From DATDFB01 sp035276475 (lineage in GTDB: Bacteria; Acidobacteriota; Thermoanaerobaculia; Gp7-AA8), in contig DATELQ010000110.1 in the NCBI GenBank assembly GCA_035276475.1, forward strand, positions 62,001 to 126,000: a stretch of 64,000 nt of DNA, in the 5' to 3' direction. Each line of letters begins with the position of its first letter. The first letter of the stretch is position 1. Position numbers and translations under genes: made by a program. The notes beneath the pieces were generated by a model. That model made no database searches, had not been told where the DNA came from, and saw only the letters and a program-made list of their open reading frames with translations. Below are positions 51,037 to 59,149 of the stretch, in pieces.

Positions 51037-51447
51037 ATGGCGGCGTATTTCGTCGATACCTGGTTTTTCATCGCCTATCTTCGCGATTCCGATTCCCATC
51101 ATCACACAGCGATGCGTTTGGTTGGAATCCTGCACGACGCATCATTCGTCACACACGACGGCGTGTTAACCGAGCTGTTGGCGTTTTTCTGTAGTCATGG
51201 TGATCTCTGGCGCAAGCACGTTGCGGCGTTCGTTCGCGATGCGCTTCACAACAAGCAGTTCGAGATCGTGCCGCTTACGCGTCATCTGTTCGAGGAAGCC
51301 TTAACGCTGTACGAGCGCCGGCTCGATAAGCAGTACTCGCTGATCGACTGCGCCTCCATGATCGTCATGCGCCAGTACGGCATCCAGCACGTCCTCACCA
51401 ACGACCACCACTTCGCCCAGGAAGGCTTCACCCTCCTCAACGCATGA
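51037..51447 (+). CDS. PIN-domain RNase-like protein (VapC type), orphan
   Basis: 136 residues. The four acidic residues of the PIN active site can be placed: D7 (YFVDTWF), E46 (VLTELLAF), D104 (SLIDCASM) and D123 (LTNDHHF). PIN proteins are Mg-dependent RNases, often VapC toxins, but there is no antitoxin gene beside it. Its ATG abuts the dxs stop and its TGA overlaps tlyA (ATGA). The base use is visibly less GC-rich, with many A/T-ending codons, unlike dxs and tlyA on either side, which suggests transfer into the cluster. It may be a housekeeping RNase rather than a toxin. Confidence 0.82.
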   Translation: MAAYFVDTWFFIAYLRDSDSHHHTAMRLVGILHDASFVTHDGVLTELLAFFCSHGDLWRKHVAAFVRDALHNKQFEIVPLTRHLFEEALTLYERRLDKQYSLIDCASMIVMRQYGIQHVLTNDHHFAQEGFTLLNA

Positions 51448-52199
51448 AAAAGCAGCGCCTCGACGTCGCCCTCGTCGAGCGCGGGCTCGTCGAGTCGCGC
51501 GCGAAGGCGCAGTCGCTGATCATGGCCCGGCGCGTCCTCGTCGGCGGGAAGCACGTCGACAAGGCCGGCGCGCTCGTGGCGGAGGACGACGCGCTGGCCA
51601 TCGAGGCGCTCGAGCATCCGTGGGTCGGGCGGGGGGGCGTGAAGCTCGCGCATGCGCTGAAAACGTTCGCGATCGACGTGACGGGGAAAGTCTGCGCGGA
51701 CGTCGGCGCGTCCACCGGCGGGTTCACCGACGTTCTGCTCAAGAGCGGCGCGCGGAAGGTGTACGCGATCGACGTCGGCTACGGGCAGCTCGATGTGTCT
51801 TTGCGAAACGACGAGCGCGTGGTCAATCGCGAGAAGGTGAATGCGCGCTATCTGACGGCGAGCGACTTCGAGGACGAGATCGACTTCGTGTCGATCGATG
51901 TGTCATTCATCTCGCTGAAGTTGATCCTACCGGCCGTCGCGACGTTTGCGAAAGGCGACGTCGTCGCGTTGATCAAGCCGCAGTTCGAAGTCGGCAAGCG
52001 CGACGTCGGCAAGGGCGGCATCGTTCGCGACGACGCCAAACGCGCCGCGGCGGTGGAGTCGGTCGTCGCGTTCGCGAAGGAGACCGGCTTCGACGTCAAG
52101 GGGGTGATCGAAAGCCCGGTCAAGGGCGCTGAGGGGAACGTGGAGTATCTGATGCACGCAGATACTCGCCCAGTCCCTCCCGCCACGACGCCGGCGTGA
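51444..52199 (+). CDS. tlyA: TlyA-family rRNA 2'-O-methyltransferase
   Basis: 251 residues. N-terminal S4 RNA-binding domain (about 4-62, RLDVALVERGLVESRAKAQSLI) and a FtsJ-like Rossmann methyltransferase: CADVGASTGGFTDVLL (about 88-103), IDVSFISLK. In mycobacteria TlyA 2'-O-methylates 16S and 23S rRNA; older annotation calls it haemolysin. ATGA overlap with the PIN gene. Its last 80 bp overlap the convergent rfbD, and the final residues (HADTRPVPPATTPA) look like a read-through extension. Confidence 0.92.
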   Translation: MKKQRLDVALVERGLVESRAKAQSLIMARRVLVGGKHVDKAGALVAEDDALAIEALEHPWVGRGGVKLAHALKTFAIDVTGKVCADVGASTGGFTDVLLKSGARKVYAIDVGYGQLDVSLRNDERVVNREKVNARYLTASDFEDEIDFVSIDVSFISLKLILPAVATFAKGDVVALIKPQFEVGKRDVGKGGIVRDDAKRAAAVESVVAFAKETGFDVKGVIESPVKGAEGNVEYLMHADTRPVPPATTPA

Positions 52200-52977
52200 A
52201 GCCGGTGATGCGCTCGTAGCGCTCGGTCGAGAGCACCGAGTAGGCGGGGCGGGTGGCGGGGCGGGGAAACTCGTCGGTGCCGACGGGAACGATCGTCGCC
52301 TCCGGCGCGATCGCGCAGGCGAAGTCGTACCACGTGCACTCCTCGGCATCCGCATAGTGCACGACGCCGCGCGCGTCGTTCGCCACGAGCCGGATGATCG
52401 CCTCGGCGAGGTGCGGCGTGTACGTCGGCCGGCCGCGCTGGTCGTTCACCACGCGCAGCGGGTTCGTGCCGAGGTCGACTTGGCGGCGGATGGCCTTCAC
52501 AAAGTTCGGGCCGTTCTGGCCGAAGAGCCACGATGTGCGGACGATGACGTGCTTCTCGGCGTGCCGCGCGGCGGTCTCGCCGAGGAACTTCGAGCGGCCG
52601 TACGCGGAGAGCGGATTCGTCTGGTCGTTGATCTCGTACGGCTCGCCCTTCCTGCCGTCGAAGACGAAGTCGGTGGAGATCTGCACGAGCAGAGCGCCAA
52701 CATCGTTTGCGGCAGACGCGAGCAACTCGACCGCCGAACCGTTGATGGCGTTCGCGGCGCTCTCCTCCGCCTCGGCTTGATCGACCTTCGTGTACGCCGC
52801 GCAGTTGACGATCACGTCCGGCCGCGCATCGGCCACGCACGCGGAGACGCAGCGGGAGTCGGTGATGTCGAGGTCGTTCTTGGTGAGCGCGGTTACGGGC
52901 TCATCGCGGAGCGCCAGCGCGTCGCGAAGGTCGCTGCCGACCATGCCGCCCGCGCCGGTGATGAGCCAACGAGCCAA
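52120..52977 (-). CDS. rfbD: dTDP-4-dehydrorhamnose reductase
   Basis: 285 residues, SDR superfamily. Last step of dTDP-L-rhamnose synthesis. ITGAGGMVGSDL (about 6-17), VNCAAYTKVDQAE, STDFVFDG, YGRSKFLGE (catalytic Y and K), and GRPTYTPHLAEAI. No rfbA/B/C genes are nearby. Downstream of tatA by 5 bp. Tail-to-tail overlap of 80 bp with tlyA. Confidence 0.92.
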   Translation of the reverse strand: MARWLITGAGGMVGSDLRDALALRDEPVTALTKNDLDITDSRCVSACVADARPDVIVNCAAYTKVDQAEAEESAANAINGSAVELLASAANDVGALLVQISTDFVFDGRKGEPYEINDQTNPLSAYGRSKFLGETAARHAEKHVIVRTSWLFGQNGPNFVKAIRRQVDLGTNPLRVVNDQRGRPTYTPHLAEAIIRLVANDARGVVHYADAEECTWYDFACAIAPEATIVPVGTDEFPRPATRPAYSVLSTERYERITGFTPASWREGLGEYLRASDTPRSPQRP

Positions 52978-52982
52978 GCGGG

Positions 52983-53165
52983 CTAGGCCGTCTTTTCCTT
53001 CTTCTCTTCGACGGCTTTCTTATCGTCAGGGCGGAGGCCGTTCTTGAAGTTGGAGATTCCCTCGCCGAGGCCGCGGCCGAGCTGCGGCAGGCGGCTGGCG
53101 CCGAAGATCACGATGACGATGACCAGGATGACGAGAAGCTCAGGCAAACCAAGTGAACCAAACAT
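52983..53165 (-). CDS. tatA: Sec-independent translocase subunit TatA
   Basis: 60 residues. Single N-terminal helix (LPELLVILVIVIVIFG), the FG hinge and amphipathic helix ASRLPQLGRGLGEGISNFKNGL, then a charged tail: a standard TatA/TatE. Exports folded proteins with twin-arginine signals. GGAGG sits 5 nt before the ATG. A TACACT box (with TG two bases earlier) lies about 30 bp further upstream. tatB/C are not in the window. Confidence 0.93.
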   Translation of the reverse strand: MFGSLGLPELLVILVIVIVIFGASRLPQLGRGLGEGISNFKNGLRPDDKKAVEEKKEKTA

Positions 53166-53236
53166 GAAGCCTCCGATCGGACGGACGAGTGTAACAGAGC
53201 CGGTGCCGATTGGATTTCGTGTTGAAAACGGGCTGT

Positions 53237-53242
53237 TAAGAT
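53237..53242 (+). promoter_or_regulatory. TAAGAT -10-like box for the helicase gene
   Basis: TAAGAT ends 9 nt before the ATG at 53252; no Shine-Dalgarno. Confidence 0.4.
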
Positions 53243-53251
53243 GCGCCGCCG

Positions 53252-55501
53252 ATGATCGACCTCTCCGTTCTCAATCCGCGCCAGCGCGACGCCGTCACGC
53301 ACGGCGACGGACCCCTGCTCGTGCTCGCCGGCGCCGGGTCGGGGAAGACGCGCGTCATCACCTACCGCATCGCCTGGCTGATCGGCGAGCGGGGCGTGGC
53401 CCCGTACAACATCCTCGCCGTCACCTTCACGAACAAGGCGGCAAACGAGATGCTCAGCCGCGTCGAGCACCTCGTCCCGAACATCGGTGCGCGGCCATGG
53501 ATCGGCACCTTCCACTCGACCTCGCTACGCATGCTCCGCCGCTACGCCGACCGCCTCGGCTTCACCAAGTCGTTCGTCATCTATGACACCTCCGACCAGC
53601 TCACGCTCGTGAAGCGCTGCATGCGCGAGCTGCAGATCAGCGACGAGGCCTTCCCGCCGCGCTCGATCCTCACGCGCATCTCCAACGCCAAGAACGAGCT
53701 CCTGGGTCCGGCCGAGTACGAGAAGCACAATCTCGACTTCTTCGGCGCGCGCGTAGCCGAGGTCTATCGGCTCTATCAGCGGCGGCTCAAAGAGTACGAC
53801 GCGATGGACTTCGACGATCTCATCGGCAACTACGTCCGGCTCCTGCAGGAGCACGAGGACGTGCGCGACGAGATCCACACCCGCTTCCAGCACATCCTCA
53901 TCGACGAGTACCAGGACACCAACCGCGCGCAGTACATGCTGATCAAGGCGCTGGCCGGGCCGCGCGGAAACATCGTCGCCGTCGGCGACGAGGACCAGTC
54001 GATCTACCGCTTCCGCGGCGCGGACATCAACAACATCCTGAACTTCGAGCGCGACTTTCCCGGCGCCGAGATCGTGAAGCTCGAGCAGAACTACCGCTCC
54101 ACCGGGAACATCCTCGATGCCGCCACCGGCGTGGTCGAGCACAACGTCGCCCGCAAGGGAAAGAAGCTCTTCACCAGCGGCGGCAGCGGCGATCCGGTAC
54201 GCGTCGTGACCTGCTCGACCGACCGCGAGGAAGCGCAGTTCGTCCTGGAGCGCCTCAACGCGATGCGCTCGCGGTATAAGCTGACCGACTTCGCGGTGCT
54301 CTTCCGGATGAATGCGCAGTCGCGGCCGTTCGAAGAAGAGCTGCTGCGGGCGAACATCCCCTACTCCGTCGTCGGCGGCGTGAAGTTCTACGAGCGCGCG
54401 GAGATCAAGGACATTCTGGCGTACCTGCGCCTGGCGGTGAAGCCGCACGACACGCCCTCGATCGAGCGCGTCATCAACTCGCCATCGCGCGGCATCGGCG
54501 ACACGACCGTGGCCGCGCTCGACGCCGCAGCCAAGCAGCACGATGCCTCGCTCTGGACCGTGATCGAGCAGGAGCTCGCGCCGCTGCCCAGCCGCGCGGC
54601 GAGAGCGGTGCGCGAGTTCCGCGAGATCGTCACCGACCTGCAGCGCGCGGCCGTGCATCCGCTGCCGGAGCTCTTCGATTACCTCCTGCTCCGCACCGGC
54701 TACCGGCGCATGCTGCAGGAGTCGCGCGACATCCAGGACGAGTCGCGCCTCCAGAACATCGAGGAGCTCCTCAGCTCCGCGCGCGAGTTCTCCGAGCAGA
54801 ACGCCGGCGCGGCGCTGGCCGACTACCTCGACTCGATCACGCTGATGTCGGACCTCGACCGCTACGAGTCGCAGAAGGGCGTGACGCTGATGACGCTGCA
54901 CGCTGCGAAGGGGCTGGAGTTCAAGGTCGTGTTTCTGGCCGGGATGGAAGAGGGCATCCTGCCGCACTCGATGACGCGCGACGAGGAAGACGACATCGAA
55001 GAGGAGCGCCGCCTCTGCTACGTCGGCATGACTCGGGCGCGCGAGCAGCTCTACTGCCTGCACTCGCTCGAGCGGCGGCTGCACGGGCAGTTCCGTGAGC
55101 AGTCGCCGTCGCCGTTCCTGCGCGAGATCCCGGAGAACGTGACGGAGGCGGTGCGGCTCGGGCGCGGGCGGCCGATGCAAACACAAGGTTCATGGCGCGA
55201 CCGGCCGATGCGCCCGCAATCGCAGCCGCCGCAACGCATCGCCACATCCGCGAAGACGATCTCCTCGTTCTTCGGCGGCCCGGTGCAGCTCGACTCCGCG
55301 GCGATCAAAACCGCTGCGGCGCCCTCGTCGTCGCAGCCTGCGCAGCTCAAGCGCGGCCAGCGCGTGCGCCACGCGCAGTTCGGCGATGGGACGATCCTGA
55401 CGATGGAAGGCGACGGTCCCGACGCCAAGCTGACCGTCTACTTCGACCGCGCCGGATCGAAGAAGTTCATCGCCAAGTACGCGAAGCTAACGCGGATCTA
55501 G
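53252..55501 (+). CDS. pcrA: UvrD/PcrA-type superfamily 1 helicase
   Basis: 749 residues. 3'-5' DNA helicase for excision repair and plasmid/replication functions. Walker A AGAGSGKT (26-33), TFTNKAANEM, Walker B LIDEYQDTN, GDEDQSIYRFRGAD, QNYRSTGNIL, VTLMTLHAAKGLEFKVVF. C-terminal tail has the Tudor-like KRGQRVRHAQFGDGTIL found in PcrA. Its stop shares the palindrome CTAG with the stop of the opposite gene. Confidence 0.94.
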   Translation: MIDLSVLNPRQRDAVTHGDGPLLVLAGAGSGKTRVITYRIAWLIGERGVAPYNILAVTFTNKAANEMLSRVEHLVPNIGARPWIGTFHSTSLRMLRRYADRLGFTKSFVIYDTSDQLTLVKRCMRELQISDEAFPPRSILTRISNAKNELLGPAEYEKHNLDFFGARVAEVYRLYQRRLKEYDAMDFDDLIGNYVRLLQEHEDVRDEIHTRFQHILIDEYQDTNRAQYMLIKALAGPRGNIVAVGDEDQSIYRFRGADINNILNFERDFPGAEIVKLEQNYRSTGNILDAATGVVEHNVARKGKKLFTSGGSGDPVRVVTCSTDREEAQFVLERLNAMRSRYKLTDFAVLFRMNAQSRPFEEELLRANIPYSVVGGVKFYERAEIKDILAYLRLAVKPHDTPSIERVINSPSRGIGDTTVAALDAAAKQHDASLWTVIEQELAPLPSRAARAVREFREIVTDLQRAAVHPLPELFDYLLLRTGYRRMLQESRDIQDESRLQNIEELLSSAREFSEQNAGAALADYLDSITLMSDLDRYESQKGVTLMTLHAAKGLEFKVVFLAGMEEGILPHSMTRDEEDDIEEERRLCYVGMTRAREQLYCLHSLERRLHGQFREQSPSPFLREIPENVTEAVRLGRGRPMQTQGSWRDRPMRPQSQPPQRIATSAKTISSFFGGPVQLDSAAIKTAAAPSSSQPAQLKRGQRVRHAQFGDGTILTMEGDGPDAKLTVYFDRAGSKKFIAKYAKLTRI

Positions 55502-57555
55502 CGCGTGGCCCGGCGCCGCGGCGGCGCACCGCTGCGGACGAGCGTGCGCGTGAAGACGCGCGGCACGCTGCCGTACGGCGGCTCGCCGGCGACGCGGACG
55601 TACGCGATCGTCGCGCCGCCGGGGCTCGCCGCGATCGACGCCTGCGACGCGTTGTCGCTGACGACGAACGGCTCGTCATCGACGCCGAGCCGCAGCGCCT
55701 TCACCTGAAACGTCTCCGGATCGGTCCACGCGGCGACATACTCGTTGCCGTCCCACGCCAAGTCGAGATCGAACGGCGGCGAGTCGTAGAGCCCGAGATC
55801 GTTGCACGCCAGCTCGACGTCGTTGTGAAAGACGCAGAGGTGGCGGCTGCCGATCGGCGACGGCGCCATCCAGACGACCTCGACGCCGCTGCCATTCGAG
55901 GCCAGGCCGACGCTGTAAACGTTGCTCTTGGACCAGAGCACCTGCGGCTTCGTGTCGAGCACCTCACCCGTGCGCGCGACGCGCATGGTGCTGATGAGCG
56001 CAGGCTGCGGCGGCTGCGGCGAGATCAGCGAGTTGGTGTACAACTGATCGGCCCAGGCGACGACGTAGTTCGTGCCGTTCCAGACCACGCGCGCCGAGTT
56101 GGCGGAGACGAACGCGGTGCCGTGGTCTGTCAACGTGACCGGCGCGCCGACCGCGTGGCCGTTCTGGGCGACGCGGAGCGCGTGCAGCTCGCCCCGCGTG
56201 TCGGGCCAGACGACGAGGTAGTCCGTGCCGTCGAACGCAATCGCGGGCGACGTTTCGGGAAAACCGTACGCAACGGATCCCGAGTCGGCGACAAAGATCG
56301 GATCGGCGTCGATCGGCGTTCCGTCGAACGACAGGCGCTTCGCCCACAGCTTCCCGTCCGCGATCCAGACGGCGAGGTAGGACGACGCGCCGCGGCCGGC
56401 GTGGACGTCGATGTCGCCGTCGACGATGGTGTGCGGCGTGCCGCCGGGCAACTGTGCCATCACGTTCTGCTCGCGCCAGAGCGTGAGCCCGCCCTCGGCC
56501 ACACGCGGGAATCGCTGCACGTTCGGCGAGCTGGCGACGATGTTCGTCTGCGCGGCGGCGAGATCGTCGAAGCCGCGCGAGGCGCGGTCGAGGACGTCGA
56601 AGTCGGCGTTGAACCGGTCGCCGGCCATCAGCGTGTCGGTGCCGGTCGTGGCGAAGTGGACGTTGAACATCAGCCCGGGCATAGCCATCGGCGCCGGATC
56701 GAGCAAGCGCCCATCAGCGGCGACGCGTGAGATGCGCAGCCCCGCCGGCGATGAGAGTGCAATCGCGTATTCGTGCCCGTCCCAGCCGACCGCAACCTCG
56801 GCGTTGCCCGCGTCGGACGCGAACTGCACCGCCGGCCCGCCGTCGACGATCTCGTACTTTGCGGCGTTCCCTTCCGTCCAGGCAACGAACGTCGTCGTGC
56901 CGCGGACGAGCGCGCCCATGCGGTTCGCGGAGACGAGCGTGCGCTTCGTGAGAAAGCCCGTCGTGCCGTCGACCGTGGCGACGATCACCTGCCCGTCGCC
57001 GCGTGTGACGAAGCGGTAGTCGCCGTTCGGCATCACCGCGATCTCCGACGCGTCGCTCGGCGCCGGCAGCGACTCTTTCCACAGCACGGTGCCGTCGAGC
57101 GACAGCAGCCACACCTGTCCGGAGTTGAGCAGAGCGAGCAGATTGCGGCCGTTCGTCGCGAACGTGCGCGGCGCCACGGCGAGATCCATCCGCGTCGCGG
57201 CGCCGACCGGCTTGCCATCGTCATCGAGCGCTTGCAGATACGAGAAGCCGCTGGCGAGTGTGTAGAGCAGCAGATATGAGTCGTTGCTTCGGAACAGGCT
57301 GCCGCCGAGCGTCTCTTCGGCGAGGCGATGACCGGTCGGCTCGAGCGGCCGCCCGGCGTTGTCGAGACGGCCGGCGAAGAGCGCCGGCTGAAACGCATGC
57401 ACGGAGGCGCGCTCGTCGGCCCAAAGCGCAAGAAAGTCGCGGCCGTTCGTGACCACGCTGCGTACATTTTGATTGCCGGCGGCCGGGCCGAGCGACAGGG
57501 ATCCGACGGGCGTTTCGGGACCGAGAGCGAGGAGCGCAAGAAGGGCGAGGAACAT
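55498..57555 (-). CDS. secreted beta-propeller-like repeat protein
   Basis: 685 residues. Short hydrophobic N-terminus (MFLALLALLALG), then about ten repeats of the type (D/N)G-x-x-Y-L-V-x-W-x-D: NGRDFLALWADE, FDGTDYLVVWPD, WNGTNYVVAWAD, WDGNEYVAAWTD. These suggest beta-propeller blades, possibly one or two propellers. No catalytic motif seen. Ends GAPPRRRATR, the basic tail shared with two other secreted proteins here. The export signal is weak without a positive N-terminus, so the start is less sure. Confidence 0.68.
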   Translation of the reverse strand: MFLALLALLALGPETPVGSLSLGPAAGNQNVRSVVTNGRDFLALWADERASVHAFQPALFAGRLDNAGRPLEPTGHRLAEETLGGSLFRSNDSYLLLYTLASGFSYLQALDDDGKPVGAATRMDLAVAPRTFATNGRNLLALLNSGQVWLLSLDGTVLWKESLPAPSDASEIAVMPNGDYRFVTRGDGQVIVATVDGTTGFLTKRTLVSANRMGALVRGTTTFVAWTEGNAAKYEIVDGGPAVQFASDAGNAEVAVGWDGHEYAIALSSPAGLRISRVAADGRLLDPAPMAMPGLMFNVHFATTGTDTLMAGDRFNADFDVLDRASRGFDDLAAAQTNIVASSPNVQRFPRVAEGGLTLWREQNVMAQLPGGTPHTIVDGDIDVHAGRGASSYLAVWIADGKLWAKRLSFDGTPIDADPIFVADSGSVAYGFPETSPAIAFDGTDYLVVWPDTRGELHALRVAQNGHAVGAPVTLTDHGTAFVSANSARVVWNGTNYVVAWADQLYTNSLISPQPPQPALISTMRVARTGEVLDTKPQVLWSKSNVYSVGLASNGSGVEVVWMAPSPIGSRHLCVFHNDVELACNDLGLYDSPPFDLDLAWDGNEYVAAWTDPETFQVKALRLGVDDEPFVVSDNASQASIAASPGGATIAYVRVAGEPPYGSVPRVFTRTLVRSGAPPRRRATR

Positions 57556-57583
57556 GGGCACGCCCCTTCTTACGAGCCTCGAG

Positions 57584-58066
57584 TCATGGCCGTCGCGCCG
57601 TCTCGAGCGAGCTCGGCGCGTCCGGGTTCGCTCCTTCGTTGACACCGATCCCGAGCTGATCGACCAATTCCCCGCCGAGCCATCCGGTGACGAGCGCGAT
57701 GGCAACCGCGATTGCCGACAGGATGATCGCCATCGTCGCCGGCGTCGACGGATCGCCGCGCCGCAGCCACCAGCTCACGGCGAAGATCGCCACGACGATC
57801 ACGTTCCCGATGCCGTGGTATGCGCCGAGGCGTTTGGCGCGCGTACCGGCGGGGATGCCGAGCCAGTCGATGAGGCCGAAGACCGCCGCGAGGAGCGCGC
57901 CGATCACGCCGGCGAAGATCATCCAATACGCCACGCGGGCGAGCTCGCCGCGATTCGTGATCAGGTAGGCGATGTCGAAGAATAACGACGTCGCCAGAAG
58001 CCCGAGGGGAAAGACGATCAGCATCTGGTGAATCGGATGCCCTAGGAGTTTCGCTTTTGCTTCCAT
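57584..58066 (-). CDS. DUF2231 membrane protein
   Basis: 160 residues, four transmembrane helices. LLGHPIHQMLIVFPLGLLATSLFFD is the typical opening of DUF2231 proteins, with the HPxHxxL-type histidines that may bind a haem or metal. Function unknown. The start overlaps the SDR gene end by 25 bp; same strand, probably co-transcribed. Confidence 0.84.
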   Translation of the reverse strand: MEAKAKLLGHPIHQMLIVFPLGLLATSLFFDIAYLITNRGELARVAYWMIFAGVIGALLAAVFGLIDWLGIPAGTRAKRLGAYHGIGNVIVVAIFAVSWWLRRGDPSTPATMAIILSAIAVAIALVTGWLGGELVDQLGIGVNEGANPDAPSSLETARRP

Positions 58067-59031
58067 AACAAAAAGGAAAAGGCAGCAAAAGCCGCACCCG
58101 CTGCGATCCAATTGCGCCGTTTGTTGAGCTCGAGCTGGATGGAAAGCGGGTGCGACCGGTCGTCGAACACGCCGTGCGCGCCGTGGTCGCCGGGCAGCGG
58201 CTCGTACAGATTGTTCGGCCGATTCGGATCCTCGGGCTCGTCGATCATCTGCGCGTCGTAGCCGTGCTTGCCGAGATACTCATCGCCAAAGCCGGGGAAG
58301 AAGTTGTTGCCGATGACCGCCATGGTCGTCGGCAATCCGACGTTGATCTCGCGCCGGCCGCTGTACGCCGCCCACGCAATTGCCTCCGCCGCGACCTCGG
58401 GTTGGAAGATCGGCGGCACGGGCTGCCCCTTGCGCGGCAGGCGGGACTTCACCCAGCGGAACTGTGGCGTGTTCAGCGCCGGCATGTTCACCATCACGAC
58501 GCGGACGTGGCTGCCGTCGTGGGCGAGCTCGGAGCGCAGCGAGTCGTGGAAGCCTTGCACGGCGTGCTTGGCCGCGCAGTACGCCGACTGCAGGGGGATG
58601 CCGCGGTAGGCGAGCGCGGAACCAACCTGCACGATGGCGCCGCGGTCGCGCGGCTTCATCCGCCGCAGCGCGGCCATCGTGCCCCAGACGTAGCCGAGGT
58701 ACGTGACCTCGGTGACGCGGCGGTAGTCGTCGGGCGTCATCTCGTCGATCGCTGAGAAGACCGAGAGCATGGCGTTGTTGATCCAGATGTCGATCGGACC
58801 GAACGTCCGCTCGACCTCGGCGGCAGCGTTCTCGACGGCATCGTGGTCGCTGACATCGAGCGGCAGCACGAGCGCCTCGCCGCCCGCGGTCTCGATCTCG
58901 CGTTTGGCGGCTTCGAGTCCGTCGCGGCCGCGCGCGATGAGTCCCACTTTGGCGCCACGGCGGCCGAAGAGCTGTGCGGTGGCGCGGCCGACTCCCGCCG
59001 ACGCGCCGGTGATCACGACTATTTTTTGCAT
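58042..59031 (-). CDS. SDR oxidoreductase with C-terminal membrane anchor
   Basis: 329 residues. SDR core: ITGASAGVG (7-15), INNAM (NNAG variant), YCAAKHAV (catalytic Y and K). A long C-terminal part (PGDHGAHGVFDDRSHP...) ends in a hydrophobic helix (WIAAGAAFAAFSFLLW) and a basic tail, so it is likely anchored to the membrane. Substrate unknown. Starts with ATGCAAAAAATA just inside an intergenic heptamer palindrome. Confidence 0.85.
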   Translation of the reverse strand: MQKIVVITGASAGVGRATAQLFGRRGAKVGLIARGRDGLEAAKREIETAGGEALVLPLDVSDHDAVENAAAEVERTFGPIDIWINNAMLSVFSAIDEMTPDDYRRVTEVTYLGYVWGTMAALRRMKPRDRGAIVQVGSALAYRGIPLQSAYCAAKHAVQGFHDSLRSELAHDGSHVRVVMVNMPALNTPQFRWVKSRLPRKGQPVPPIFQPEVAAEAIAWAAYSGRREINVGLPTTMAVIGNNFFPGFGDEYLGKHGYDAQMIDEPEDPNRPNNLYEPLPGDHGAHGVFDDRSHPLSIQLELNKRRNWIAAGAAFAAFSFLLWKQKRNS

Positions 59032-59037
59032 ACGATC

Positions 59038-59138
59038 AGGTCACGGGTCACAGGTCACGGGTGACAGGTGGGTTCTTGCCAGTGCACGTGATGCCGCGAG
59101 AACATCACCTATGACCCGTCACCTGTTCCCTGTCACCT
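59038..59138. repeat. intergenic palindrome of heptamer arrays
   Basis: Five heptamers alternating AGGTCAC and GGGTCAC (59038-59072), a 31-nt centre, then five inverted-type heptamers such as GTCACCT (59104-59138). Occupies nearly the whole gap (59032-59149) between two divergent genes. Confidence 0.85.
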
Positions 59139-59149
59139 GAGTCATTGCA

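Noticed and set aside
47896..51135. 1079-residue minus-strand frame across xseB, ispA and dxs
   Set aside because: Shadow of three well-supported genes; low-complexity composition and no motif.
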